This document shows, in pieces, positions 1 through 7,428 of a DNA stretch of 10,258 nucleotides. The notes below the pieces were generated by a model. That model was not told the DNA's origin, made no database searches, and was given only the letters and a program-made list of their open reading frames with translations. The number at the start of each line of letters is the position of its first letter. Within the stretch, counting starts at the first letter, position 1. Source of the stretch: JBJXFY01 sp046155815 (lineage in GTDB: Bacteria > Verrucomicrobiota > Verrucomicrobiia > Limisphaerales > CAIMTB01); contig JBJXFY010000425.1 of NCBI GenBank assembly GCA_046155815.1, positions 1 to 10,258 of the forward strand. The letters run 5' to 3'. The translations under genes and the position numbers were made by a program.

Positions 1-638
1 AGATCAACCGCGCGCCGGCGAAGGTGCAGAGCGCGCTGCTCGAGGCGATGCAGGAGCGGCAGGTGACCATCGGCGACCAGACCTTCCCGCTGGAGGAGCC
101 GTTCCTGGTGCTGGCGACGCAGAACCCCATCGAGCAGGAAGGCACGTATCCCCTGCCCGAGGCGCAGGTTGACCGCTTCATGCTGAAGCTGAAGATCGGC
201 TACCCGACGCGCGAGGAGGAGCGGCAGATCCTCGACCTCATGGCGCATACGGAGAACCTGCCGGTGGTGAAGCCGGTGGTGGACGCCGCGACCATCCTGC
301 GCGCGCGCCACGTCCTGAACGGCCTGTACGTGGACGACAAGGTGAAGGACTACATCGTGGACCTCGTGTGCGCGACGCGGTCGCCGGAGACGTACAACAT
401 CCCGGTGAAGGAATTCATCCAGCTCGGGGCGTCGCCGCGGGCGACCATCGCGCTGACGCTGGCGGCGAAGGCGCACGCCTTCCTGCAGGGGCGCGGGTAC
501 GTGACGCCGCAGGACGTGAAGAGCATCGGCATGGACGTGCTGCGGCACCGCGTGGCGATCACCTACGAGGCGGAGGCGGAGGACAAGACGAGCGAGGACG
601 TGATCCAGCGCATCTTCGACGAGCTGCCGGTGCCGTGA
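1..638 (+). CDS. moxR: MoxR-family AAA+ ATPase, 5'-truncated
   Basis: The gene enters from the left edge; the reading frame is open from base 3 (Ile-Asn-Arg-Ala-Pro-Ala-Lys), so the real start and the Walker A motif lie outside the window. What is visible is the stretch INRAPAKVQSALLEAMQER just after the Walker B/DEIN region, sensor 1 (LATQNPIEQEGTYPLPEAQ), the arginine-finger region (DRF), and sensor 2 in the lid (GASPRA). These are hallmark segments of MoxR ATPases. Family members are cytoplasmic AAA+ proteins thought to act as chaperones that load metal or cofactors onto VWA-domain proteins. The downstream DUF58, BatA and BatB genes encode such partners, which fits the classic moxR-bat arrangement. 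A 53-bp gap separates it from the next gene, the widest gap in the operon. Family assignment is secure; the exact substrate is inference. Confidence 0.95.
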   Translation, partial: INRAPAKVQSALLEAMQERQVTIGDQTFPLEEPFLVLATQNPIEQEGTYPLPEAQVDRFMLKLKIGYPTREEERQILDLMAHTENLPVVKPVVDAATILRARHVLNGLYVDDKVKDYIVDLVCATRSPETYNIPVKEFIQLGASPRATIALTLAAKAHAFLQGRGYVTPQDVKSIGMDVLRHRVAITYEAEAEDKTSEDVIQRIFDELPVP

Positions 639-691
639 GCGGGGCGGGCGTCCGTTGAAATCCTCCAGGCTGTCAGACCCATTTGTCCGGC

Positions 692-976
692 ATGACCGTC
701 GTCAAGCGCAGAACCTTCCAGAGGAAATCCGGCGAATGGCTCAACCGTGCCGCCGCCGGCGAGGCGATCGTGATCCGGAGCGCCGGCCGGCCGGCGGTCC
801 TCCTGAAGGCCGCGCCCGCGGCGCGGCCCCGCCGGGGGCGTCCGGACTGGGCGGCGCACTTCCTGGAAGTGCGCCGGCGCCCGGCCGTCAGCAACGAGGA
901 GTTTCTCGCCGCGACCCTGCGGCTGCGCGTCTGGCCCGAACTGACCCCGGCCGAGAAGGGCCGCGTGCTCCGATGA
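692..976 (+). CDS. Phd/YefM-like antitoxin-type small protein, orphan in bat operon
   Basis: This 94-aa protein has an N-terminal half (about residues 1-35: FQRKSGEWLNRAAAGEAIVI, then RSAGRPAVLL) that matches the pattern of Phd/YefM 'prevent-host-death' antitoxins: a helix, the A-GE-IVI strand, then a G-R-P turn before a hydrophobic strand. The C-terminal half is Arg/Pro-rich and then helical (SNEEFLAATLRLRVW), the part that in antitoxins would wrap a toxin. No PIN, RelE or Doc toxin lies beside it. Its stop overlaps the DUF58 start by ATGA, so it looks translationally coupled into the operon. ATG 692 was chosen; an upstream TTG at 683 would add three residues. No clear Shine-Dalgarno sequence precedes either. 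The family call comes from motif resemblance only. It may be a domesticated DNA-binding regulator, a remnant of a toxin-antitoxin pair, or a chance resemblance. Confidence 0.6.
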   Translation: MTVVKRRTFQRKSGEWLNRAAAGEAIVIRSAGRPAVLLKAAPAARPRRGRPDWAAHFLEVRRRPAVSNEEFLAATLRLRVWPELTPAEKGRVLR

Positions 977-1929
977 TCCCCCGCGAGCTGCTCCGCAAGA
1001 TCCGGCAGATCGAGATCCGCACCAAGCGGCTCGTGTCCGAGTCCGCGGCCGGCGCGTACCACAGCGCCTTCAAGGGCCAGGGCATGGAGTTCAGCGAAGT
1101 GCGCGAGTACCAGCCGGGCGACGAGGTCCGCACGATTGCCTGGAACGTCACGGCGCGGATGAACCACCCGTTCGTGAAAAAGTTCGTCGAGGAGCGCGAG
1201 CTCACCGTCGTCCTGCTCGTGGACCTCAGCGGCTCCGGCCTCTTCGGCTCCGGCGACTACACCAAGCGCGAGCTGGCCGCCGAGGTCGCCTCCGTGCTCG
1301 CCTTCTCCGCCATCCGCAACAACGACAAGGTCGGCCTGCTGCTCTTCACCGACCACGTCGAGGCCTTCATCCCGCCGCGCAAGGGCCGCCGCCACGTCCT
1401 GCGCGTCATCCGCGAAATCCTCTGCTTCGAGCCGCGGCACCGCGGCACGGACCTGCAGGCGCCGGTCGTCTTCCTCCAGAAGGTGCTCTCGCGCCGCTCG
1501 ATCGTGGTCATGCTCTCCGATTTCCTCGGGCACACGACCGTGACGCGCGCGCAGGTCGCGGGCCACCTCCGGCGCGGCGCGGTGTTCAGCGGCACGCTCG
1601 GCCAGATCCCGCTCGCGCCCCTCAAGCAGGCCGGCCGCCGCCATGACCTGGTCGCGATCCAGATCGTGGACCGCTTCGAGCTCGAGCTGCCGCCGCTCGG
1701 CCGGCTGATCCTGAAGGACGCCGAGACCGGTGAGGTGGTGGAACTCAACACCGGCGACGCGAAGCGGCGCGCGTCGTTCGCCGAGCGGCAGCGGCGCGCC
1801 CAGCAGGAGCTGAAGAAGCTCTTCCGCGCCGCGGACATTGACCTGATCCAGCTCCGCACGGACCGGCCCTACGCCGGCGCGCTGGCCCAGTTCTTCGACG
1901 CCCGCGAGAAGCGGCGGCTCCGCGGATGA
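973..1929 (+). CDS. DUF58 / VWA-like protein of the MoxR-Bat operon
   Basis: This 318-aa protein has the DUF58 signature GMEFSEVREYQPGDEVRTIAW at about residues 37-57, then ARMNHPFVKKFVEERE and a VWA-type core. The MIDAS-like motif is D84-L-S86-G-S88, with T159 and D183 (LSDFLG) as the other candidate metal-site residues. There is no signal peptide or membrane segment, so it is probably cytoplasmic. DUF58 proteins are routinely encoded between moxR and batA and are presumed MoxR partners. The start at 973 gives a 4-nt ATGA overlap with the preceding small gene; the frame stays open upstream to 655, but that extension reads as low-complexity and overlaps the small gene out of frame. Residues about 186-222, between the D183 loop and the RHDLVAIQI strand, look longer than in typical homologues. 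The stop overlaps the next start by ATGA. Confidence 0.9.
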   Translation: MIPRELLRKIRQIEIRTKRLVSESAAGAYHSAFKGQGMEFSEVREYQPGDEVRTIAWNVTARMNHPFVKKFVEERELTVVLLVDLSGSGLFGSGDYTKRELAAEVASVLAFSAIRNNDKVGLLLFTDHVEAFIPPRKGRRHVLRVIREILCFEPRHRGTDLQAPVVFLQKVLSRRSIVVMLSDFLGHTTVTRAQVAGHLRRGAVFSGTLGQIPLAPLKQAGRRHDLVAIQIVDRFELELPPLGRLILKDAETGEVVELNTGDAKRRASFAERQRRAQQELKKLFRAADIDLIQLRTDRPYAGALAQFFDAREKRRLRG

Positions 1930-2495
1930 ACACGAACCCCGTCAACGCCGCGACGAACGCCCCCGCCGCCGGGATGCTCGACATCGCCGGGCCGGTCGCC
2001 ATCCCGTGGGACTGGCGGGCGTGGCTGGGCGTCGCCGTGGCCGTGCTGGCGCTCGCGCTGCTCGCGTGGTGGGCCTGGCGGCGCTTCCGACGGCCGCCGG
2101 CCCCCGCGCCGGCCACCCCGGCGTTACCGGCGCATCTCCGCGCGCTGAACGAACTCGAGGCCGCGCTGAAGGACCTCGCGGAGCCGGAGCGCTTCTGCAC
2201 CCGAGTGTCCGGCGTGCTCCGCCATTACCTCGAGGAGCGCTTCGGTGTGAACGCGCCGGACCGGACCACGGAGGAGTTCCTGGGCGAACTGCGCGTCGGC
2301 GGGCCGCTGACCGGCGAGCAGCAGGGGCTGCTGGCCGACTTCCTCACGCGCTGCGACGCGGTGAAATTCGCGCGCTACCCCGCCACCGAGGAGGAGCTGC
2401 GCACCCTGCACCGCACCGCCTGGCGGCTGGTCCGCGAGACGGAACCCACGGCCGCGCCGCCGCCGGCCACACCCGCACCCGCAGGTACCACATGA
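1926..2495 (+). CDS. DUF4381-like single-pass membrane protein of the bat operon
   Basis: This 189-aa protein starts with the motif MLDIAGPVAIPWDW (residues 17-30), followed by one transmembrane helix (about 33-51) and a short Arg cluster. It then has a Pro/Ala linker (57-68) and a cytoplasmic helical domain (about 70-170) containing ERFCTRVSGVLRHYLEERFG and FLTRCDAVKFARY. The N-terminal D-I-x-P pattern, the single membrane helix and the position between DUF58 and BatA match DUF4381 proteins, which I recall as standard members of these operons; their function is not known. The end is Pro/Ala/Thr-rich. Start and stop both form ATGA overlaps with the neighbours. An internal Met17 start is possible. 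The RCDAVKFA segment resembles the BatD C-terminal tail encoded further downstream. Confidence 0.75.
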   Translation: MNTNPVNAATNAPAAGMLDIAGPVAIPWDWRAWLGVAVAVLALALLAWWAWRRFRRPPAPAPATPALPAHLRALNELEAALKDLAEPERFCTRVSGVLRHYLEERFGVNAPDRTTEEFLGELRVGGPLTGEQQGLLADFLTRCDAVKFARYPATEEELRTLHRTAWRLVRETEPTAAPPPATPAPAGTT

Positions 2496-3487
2496 CCTTC
2501 GCGCAGCCCTGGCTTCTGCTCCTGCTGCTGGCGGTTCCGGCCGTGGCCTGGCTGCGCCGGCGGACGGCGCGCGACTCGGCGTTCCTCTACTCGTCCACGC
2601 AGCTCACGCAGGGCGTGGCGTTCCTGCGCCCGTCCTTCGCCGCGACGACGCTGCGTCGGCTGCGTTGGCTGGCGCTCTGCCTGCTGGTCATCGCGCTGGC
2701 CCGGCCGCAGCGGCCGGAGGGCGAGGCGCGCGTGGCGGCCAGCGGGATCGACATCGTGATCGCGCTCGATCTCTCGCAGAGCATGGCCGCCGAGGACTTC
2801 GAGGTGCGGGGCCGGCGAGCCAACCGCGTGGCCGCCGCCAAGGACGTGATCGAGCAGTTCATCGCCCGGCGCCCCAACGACCGCATCGGCCTCGTGGCCT
2901 TTGCCGGGCAGGCCTACGTGGCCGCGCCGCTGACGCTGGACCACCGCTTCCTGCTCCAGGGCCTCGGCCGACTGCGGCTGGGGTTGATCGAGGACGGCAC
3001 GGCCATCGGCTCGGGCCTGGCCGCCGGGCTGAACCGCCTGCGCGACGTGCCGGCGCGCAGCCGCATCGTGATCCTGATGACCGACGGCCAGAACAACGCC
3101 GGCAAGATCTCCCCCGAGCTCGCCGCCGAATCCGCGAAGGCCCTCGGCGTGAAGACCTACACCATCGGCGTCGGGACCCGCGGCGTGGCGCCGATGCCTC
3201 AGGTGGACGCCTTTGGCCAGACGCGCTACGTGCCGGTCGAGGTGAACATTGACGAGGACACGCTCAAGAAGATCGCCGAGGGGACGGGCGGCAGATACTA
3301 CCGCGCCACGGACACCCGCTCGCTGCGGGAGATCTACGGGGACATCGACCAGCTCGAGAAGTCGGACATCGAGACGAAGCAGTACCAGCAGTTCACGGAG
3401 CTGTTCGGCTGGTTCGCGGTGGCGGGGCTGGTGGTGCTGCTGCTCGAGTTCCTGCTCGGGCACACGGTCTGGAGGAAGCTGCCATGA
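2492..3487 (+). CDS. batA: BatA, membrane-anchored VWA-domain protein
   Basis: This 331-aa protein has the BatA layout. Two hydrophobic helices (about 6-21 and 57-70) are separated by a short region. A VWA domain (about 86-285) follows, and a third membrane helix lies near the C-terminus (306-322). The MIDAS site looks complete: D93-L-S95-Q-S97 (ALDLSQSM), T170 in EDGTAIGSG and D198 in LMTDGQNN. Other VWA strands are recognisable (RIGLVAFAGQAYVAAPLT; YTIGVGT). The start at 2492 gives an ATGA overlap with the previous gene; longer in-frame starts inside that gene are rejected because they lack BatA-like sequence. The stop overlaps the next start. BatA is thought to form an inner-membrane complex with BatB and the other Bat proteins, serviced by MoxR. 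It is implicated in aerotolerance in Bacteroides; its role here is inferred. Confidence 0.93.
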   Translation: MTFAQPWLLLLLLAVPAVAWLRRRTARDSAFLYSSTQLTQGVAFLRPSFAATTLRRLRWLALCLLVIALARPQRPEGEARVAASGIDIVIALDLSQSMAAEDFEVRGRRANRVAAAKDVIEQFIARRPNDRIGLVAFAGQAYVAAPLTLDHRFLLQGLGRLRLGLIEDGTAIGSGLAAGLNRLRDVPARSRIVILMTDGQNNAGKISPELAAESAKALGVKTYTIGVGTRGVAPMPQVDAFGQTRYVPVEVNIDEDTLKKIAEGTGGRYYRATDTRSLREIYGDIDQLEKSDIETKQYQQFTELFGWFAVAGLVVLLLEFLLGHTVWRKLP

Positions 3488-5457
3488 CATGGGCGCATCC
3501 CGAGGTGCTGTGGCTGCTGGCCGGGGCCGCGCCGCTGCTGGCGCTGCTGGCGGCGTGGTCGTGGCGGCGGCGGCGGGAACTGGTGGCGCGATTTGTTCCG
3601 GTGCGGCTCCAGCAGCGGCTCGCGCCCGGGATCAGCCGGGGGCGCTACGCGGCGCGGGCCGGGCTGTGGCTGGCCGGCCTGGCCTGCCTGCTGCTGGCGC
3701 TGGCGCGCCCGCGGCTCGGCGTGACGGACGTGGAGATGAACCAGCGCGGGCTGGACGTGCTGGTCGCGATCGACGTGTCGCGCAGCATGCTGGCCGAGGA
3801 CGGCGGCGCGGGCGTCAGCCGGCTGGCGCGCGCGCGGCTGGCCGCGATGGACCTGGTGCGCCTGGGCGGGGGTGACCGCTTCGGACTGATCGCGTTTGCC
3901 GGCACGGCCTTCCTGCAGACGCCCCTGACGTTCGATGACGAGGCGTTCCGCCAGAGCCTCGAGGCGCTGGCGCCGGACCTCCTGCCGCAGGGCGGCACGG
4001 CGCTCGGCCCGGCCATCCGCACCGCGTTGTCCGCCGCCGACAGCAAGGAGGGCAACGTGAGCGCGCTGGTGATCTTCACCGATGGCGAGAACCATGAGTC
4101 CGGCGTGGACGAGGCCGCGGCCGCGGCGGCGCAGGCGGGGCTGCGCATCTTCACCGTGGGGGTCGGCTCGCCGCGCGGCGAGGTCATCCAGTTGCGCGAC
4201 GCGGAGGGGCGCGTCACCTATCTCAAGGACGCGACGGGCCAGGTGGTGAAGTCCGCGCTGAACGAGACCATGCTGAAGCAGATCGCCGAGCAGACCCGGG
4301 GCTTCTACCTGCCTCTGCAGGGGCCGAATCCCATGGCCACGCTGTATGAGCGCGGGCTGGCGCCGCTGCCGCGGCTGGATGCCGGACGGCGGACGTTCCG
4401 GCAGTTCCACGAGCGCTTCCAGTGGCCGCTGGCCGCGGCCCTCGCGCTGCTCGCCCTCGAGTCCCTGCTGCCGGACCAGCGGCGCCGGCGCGGTAAGCTG
4501 CGCGCGGCCGCGCGGGAACATCCCACGCTGCGCGGCGTCGCGGCGGGCGCGGCCGGGCTGCTGCTGCTGGCTGCCGCCGCGCCGCGGACGGAAGCCTCGG
4601 CCGCCGCCGCGCTGCGCGACTACCAACGCGGGCAGTTCGGGCAGGCGCAGGCCGAGTACGAGCGGCTCGCCGCGCGCGACACGAACGACCTGCGCCTGCG
4701 CTTCAACGCCGGCGCCGCGGCGTTCAAGGCCCGCGACCTCGACAACGCGGAAGGCGGCTTCCGCGCCGCGACGCAGGCCGCCGACATCGGCCTGCAGAAG
4801 GATGCCTGGCGGAACCTCGGCGACACCGCGTACTTCCGCGGCGACGCCGCGCCCGATCCCGAACTGAAGCGCCAGTCGTGGCAGGAAGCCCTGCGCCGGT
4901 ACGAAACCGCGCTGAAAATCAACCCCGCCGACCCGGCCGCGCGGAACAACCGCGAGTTCGTCCGGCGAGCACTTGAGGAACTGCCGCCCCCGCCCAAGCA
5001 ACAGCAGCAGCAGAAGCCGCAGCAGCAGGACCCGAAGAGCAAACAGCAGGAGGATCCGCAGCCGGACCAGCAGTCCGGAAAGGACAACCAGCCGCAGGAT
5101 CAGGAACAGTCCCAGGGCGACCAGGAACAGCCGCCCGAGGAGAAGCCCGGCCAGCAGCCAAAATCACCGGATAGCGGCCAGCGCCAGGACGGCCGGGACC
5201 AGCCCGACAACCCGGACCAGTCCCGTGGGCAGGACAGCCCGCAGGCCGAAGACGGCAAGCAGGGCCGCGAGGCCCGGGGCGATCAGGGGGAAAGTGGGCA
5301 GGACGCCGCGGCCAGCGGCGCCGACGGCACGCCGCGCGAGGCCGGCGATCTCACGCGCGCCGAGGCGCAGCGGCTACTGGATTCCGCGCGCGGCGAGGAA
5401 AAGATCCTGCCCCTCGAGAAGCCCCGTGCCCGCAGCCGGACGTTGAAGGACTGGTGA
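3484..5457 (+). CDS. batB: BatB-BatC fusion: VWA domain, TPRs and Gln-rich tail
   Basis: This 657-aa protein joins a BatB-like half to a BatC-like half. Residues 1-330 hold two N-terminal membrane helices (about 8-26, 58-75), a VWA domain (about 88-290) with an intact MIDAS (D97-V-S99-R-S101, T172, D200), and a third helix (313-328). A fourth hydrophobic stretch (350-366) ends in APRTEA. Next come TPR-like repeats (about 374-490; e.g. RDYQRGQFGQAQAEYERLAA and ALRRYETALKINPADPAARN). These should be periplasmic if the membrane topology alternates as expected. Residues about 501-620 are low-complexity Gln/Pro/Asp/Lys-rich. The last ~35 residues (LTRAEAQRLLDSARGEEK, ending in KDW) resemble the conserved BatC terminus. 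Fused BatB-BatC proteins are known in other bacteria. The start is ATGA-coupled to BatA; BatD begins one base after the stop. Confidence 0.9.
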   Translation: MTWAHPEVLWLLAGAAPLLALLAAWSWRRRRELVARFVPVRLQQRLAPGISRGRYAARAGLWLAGLACLLLALARPRLGVTDVEMNQRGLDVLVAIDVSRSMLAEDGGAGVSRLARARLAAMDLVRLGGGDRFGLIAFAGTAFLQTPLTFDDEAFRQSLEALAPDLLPQGGTALGPAIRTALSAADSKEGNVSALVIFTDGENHESGVDEAAAAAAQAGLRIFTVGVGSPRGEVIQLRDAEGRVTYLKDATGQVVKSALNETMLKQIAEQTRGFYLPLQGPNPMATLYERGLAPLPRLDAGRRTFRQFHERFQWPLAAALALLALESLLPDQRRRRGKLRAAAREHPTLRGVAAGAAGLLLLAAAAPRTEASAAAALRDYQRGQFGQAQAEYERLAARDTNDLRLRFNAGAAAFKARDLDNAEGGFRAATQAADIGLQKDAWRNLGDTAYFRGDAAPDPELKRQSWQEALRRYETALKINPADPAARNNREFVRRALEELPPPPKQQQQQKPQQQDPKSKQQEDPQPDQQSGKDNQPQDQEQSQGDQEQPPEEKPGQQPKSPDSGQRQDGRDQPDNPDQSRGQDSPQAEDGKQGREARGDQGESGQDAAASGADGTPREAGDLTRAEAQRLLDSARGEEKILPLEKPRARSRTLKDW

Positions 5458-5458
5458 C

Positions 5459-7231
5459 ATGCGCCGCGCCGCCGCCACCCTGGTGCTGCTCCTCGGCCTC
5501 CTCGCCGCCGCGGACGCGCGGGCAGCGGAGGCCGCGGCGACCCTCACGCCGGACACAATCGCAATGGGCGAAAACGCCGAGCTGGTGATCACGATCACCG
5601 GCGGCAACGGCCGCGACGGCATCCCCACCCCGGCCGTGGACGGCCTGCAGATCCTGAGCCGCGGCACGGGCTCGTCCTTCAGCCTCGTGAACGGCCGGCC
5701 CGGCGTGGAGCAGCGCTTCACCTTCGCGGTGCGTCCCGCGCGTACGGGCGAGTTCACCATTCCGCCGATCAGCGTCAACACGGGCCAGGGGGTGCTGCGC
5801 ACGCTGCCGGTCACGCTGCGGGTCATGGCGCCGGAGGATGCCGCGCGCGCACGGCAGGCGGGGACCGCGCGCACCGCCTTCCTCACGCTCGACCTGCCGA
5901 AGCGCGAGTTCTTCGCCGGCGAAAGCGCCATGGCGGAAGTCCATCTCTACGCCCAGGCCGGCCGGCTCCAACGCCCTCCGTCGCTCACCGCGGAAGGGTT
6001 CACCCTCGGCCGCCTCCAGCAGAGCGGCCGGCAAATCTCGGTGCGCACCAACAACGCCCTGTACCAGCGGGTCACCTGGCAGGCGCCCATCACCGCGGTG
6101 AAGCCCGGCACGCAGACCATTGCCGCCACGGACGCACGGCTCATCGTGCCGGTGCGGAGGCAGGATCCCTTCGGCGGCTTCTCGGATTTCTTCGACAACT
6201 ACGCCGAGCAGGTACCGGTGGACCTGGTGTCGGATCCGGCCGAGGTCATCGTCCGCCCCCTGCCCACGGACAATGTTCCGCCCGGCTTCAGCGGCGCGGT
6301 GGGTGAGTTCGAGGCCGTGCTGACCGCCACCCCGACCAACTTGGCCGTGGGCGATCCCGTGACGCTGCGGCTCGAGGTGACCGGCCACGGGAACTTCGAC
6401 GCGATGCAGATGCCGGAGCAGATGGCGTGGCAGGCGTTCCGCCGGTACCCGGCCGTGGCGAAGTTCGAGCCCGGCGCCCCCACGGGACTTGGCGGGCGCA
6501 AGATCTTTGAGCAGGTGCTGGTGCCGGAGCAGGCGTCGCTGGACCGCATCCCGGAGGCGGCCTTCACCTTTTTCTCCCCGGCTCGCGGCCGTTATCAGAC
6601 CATCCCGCTGCCCGGCGTCCCGCTGGTGGTCCGTCCCGTCGCCGCGGCGCCCGTCGCCGGTCAGGCCCCGCAGCTCGCCGACCACGACGCCGCGGCTCCG
6701 GACCCGGCGCAGTCCGCGGCGGCACCCGGCGGCCTGAGGCACATCCGCACCGACCTGGGTGCGCCGGCGGGGATCGGCGTGCCGCTGCTGCTGAGGCCAT
6801 GGTTTCCGGCGCTGCTGCTCCTGCCCGCGGCCGGCTGGGCGGCAGCCCGGGCCTGGCGGCTGCGCCGGGAGCAGGAGGCCGCAGATCCCGAACTGCACCG
6901 GCGGCGCCGCGCGGGCCGTGCGCTGCACCATGCCCTGACGGCGTTGAACCATGCGGCGCGCGACGGCGATGCCGCCGGCTTCTTCGCCGCCCTCGCACGC
7001 GTGTTGCAGGAGGCGCTCGGCTTGGCGCTGAACGTGCCGCCGGCGTCCGTCACGCCCGACGTGCTGGATGCACCGGCCGCCGCCCCTCTCGAACCCATGC
7101 TGCGTGAGCGCGCGCGGGTTCTGTTCCACCGCTGCGACGAGGCGCGCTTTGCCGGTGCGGGCGGACGCGTGGAACTCGAGGCGCTGCGCGCGGAGGCCGC
7201 CGCCGTGGCCGAGGCGCTCGGCCGCCGTTGA
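5459..7231 (+). CDS. batD: BatD, periplasmic/membrane Bat operon protein
   Basis: This 590-aa protein starts with a signal peptide (residues 1-22, hydrophobic TLVLLLGLLAAADARA, likely cleavage after ARA). The periplasmic region (about 23-430) is beta-rich. It includes LTPDTIAMGENAELVITITG, the EFTIPPISV strand pair typical of BatD, LDLPKREFFAGESAMAEVHL, and a second repeat-like unit from about 285 (VLTATPTNLAVGDPVTLRLE). One membrane helix lies at about 441-464, followed by a cytoplasmic helical tail (485-590) with RARVLFHRCDEARFAG. This matches the BatD 'oxygen tolerance' family in order and length. A single base separates it from BatB-BatC, so it is the last gene of the operon. The tail resembles the cytoplasmic domain of the DUF4381-like protein upstream. 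Confidence 0.9.
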   Translation: MRRAAATLVLLLGLLAAADARAAEAAATLTPDTIAMGENAELVITITGGNGRDGIPTPAVDGLQILSRGTGSSFSLVNGRPGVEQRFTFAVRPARTGEFTIPPISVNTGQGVLRTLPVTLRVMAPEDAARARQAGTARTAFLTLDLPKREFFAGESAMAEVHLYAQAGRLQRPPSLTAEGFTLGRLQQSGRQISVRTNNALYQRVTWQAPITAVKPGTQTIAATDARLIVPVRRQDPFGGFSDFFDNYAEQVPVDLVSDPAEVIVRPLPTDNVPPGFSGAVGEFEAVLTATPTNLAVGDPVTLRLEVTGHGNFDAMQMPEQMAWQAFRRYPAVAKFEPGAPTGLGGRKIFEQVLVPEQASLDRIPEAAFTFFSPARGRYQTIPLPGVPLVVRPVAAAPVAGQAPQLADHDAAAPDPAQSAAAPGGLRHIRTDLGAPAGIGVPLLLRPWFPALLLLPAAGWAAARAWRLRREQEAADPELHRRRRAGRALHHALTALNHAARDGDAAGFFAALARVLQEALGLALNVPPASVTPDVLDAPAAAPLEPMLRERARVLFHRCDEARFAGAGGRVELEALRAEAAAVAEALGRR

Positions 7232-7245
7232 GCCCGCCGGCGGCC
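7220..7245 (+). terminator. weak hairpin at the end of the bat operon
   Basis: GGCCGCCG (7220-7227) pairs perfectly with CGGCGGCC (7238-7245) around a 10-nt loop that contains the batD stop codon. No T-run follows, so it is not a textbook intrinsic terminator. It could end the operon in a Rho-dependent way or stabilise the 3' end of the mRNA. In such GC-rich sequence an 8-bp dyad can also arise by chance. Confidence 0.25.
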
Positions 7246-7275
7246 CCGGCTCCCGTCCATGGCCGGACTTTCGGG

Positions 7276-7303
7276 ATGACACCCCGGGTTCGCCGTCTAT
7301 ATT
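7276..7303 (+). promoter_or_regulatory. sigma70-type promoter of tRNA-Glu
   Basis: ATGACA (7276-7281, five of six matches to the -35 consensus) is separated by 16 bp from TATATT (7298-7303, five of six matches to the -10 consensus). The -10 is the most conspicuous AT-rich hexamer in an otherwise very GC-rich stretch. It is followed by a GC-rich discriminator, as expected for stringently controlled stable-RNA promoters. Transcription would start near 7310, about 12 bases before the mature tRNA. Confidence 0.7.
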
Positions 7304-7321
7304 GGCCGACGTTTGCGCCGT

Positions 7322-7396
7322 GACCCTATCGTCTAGCGGTTAGGACACCGCCCTTTCACGGCGGGGACCCGGGTTCGAGTCCCGGTAGGGTCGCCA
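7322..7396 (+). tRNA. tRNA-Glu (anticodon TTC), CCA encoded
   Basis: This is a complete cloverleaf. The acceptor stem is GACCCTA (7322-7328) with TAGGGTC (7386-7392), then discriminator G7393 and encoded CCA (7394-7396). The D-loop region contains TAGCGGTTAGGA. The anticodon stem CCGCC/GGCGG (7348-7352/7360-7364) encloses the loop CTTTCAC with anticodon TTC at 7355-7357. The variable loop has four bases, and the T stem CCGGG/CCCGG (7369-7373/7381-7385) encloses the loop TTCGAGT. The sequence is close to bacterial tRNA-Glu. The gene stands alone, and its 3' end appears to be the integration target of the element that follows. Confidence 0.97.
7369..7396 (+). other. candidate attachment site (attL core) in the tRNA-Glu 3' end
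   Basis: Tyrosine recombinases often insert at the T-arm and 3' end of tRNA genes, and an integrase-led gene set begins right after this tRNA. The T arm to CCA is therefore the likely crossover segment, left intact at this junction. A duplicate is not present in the window; it would be expected at the far end of the element. Core limits are inferred from other tRNA-integrating elements and are not visible here. Confidence 0.45.
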
Positions 7397-7428
7397 ATAC
7401 TTTCAAGGGTTTTCTCTTCCTGGTTGAA

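Noticed and set aside
655..683. Possible separate promoter for the Phd-like gene (TTGAAA at 655)
   Set aside because: No acceptable -10 hexamer lies 15-19 bp downstream, so I do not call it.
655..972. In-frame N-terminal extension of the DUF58 gene
   Set aside because: It reads as Arg/Pro/Gly low complexity and overlaps the Phd-like gene out of frame. The DUF58 family start fits ATG 973, which has an ATGA overlap.
2006..2491. In-frame N-terminal extension of BatA by 162 codons
   Set aside because: It is a shadow frame of the DUF4381-like gene. BatA similarity begins exactly at ATG 2492 with MTFAQPWLLLLLL.
4999..5300. CAG-rich tract in batB-batC as a DNA repeat array
   Set aside because: The units are irregular and in frame and encode a Gln/Pro/Asp-rich protein segment. 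There is no spacer-repeat pattern, so it is not a CRISPR or satellite.
5351..7282. 643-codon minus-strand open frame, and a 555-codon one at 3334-5001
   Set aside because: They run antisense to batD and batB-batC, are rich in Arg/Ala/Gly/Gln/His, and show no family motif. Long antisense frames are expected at this G+C.
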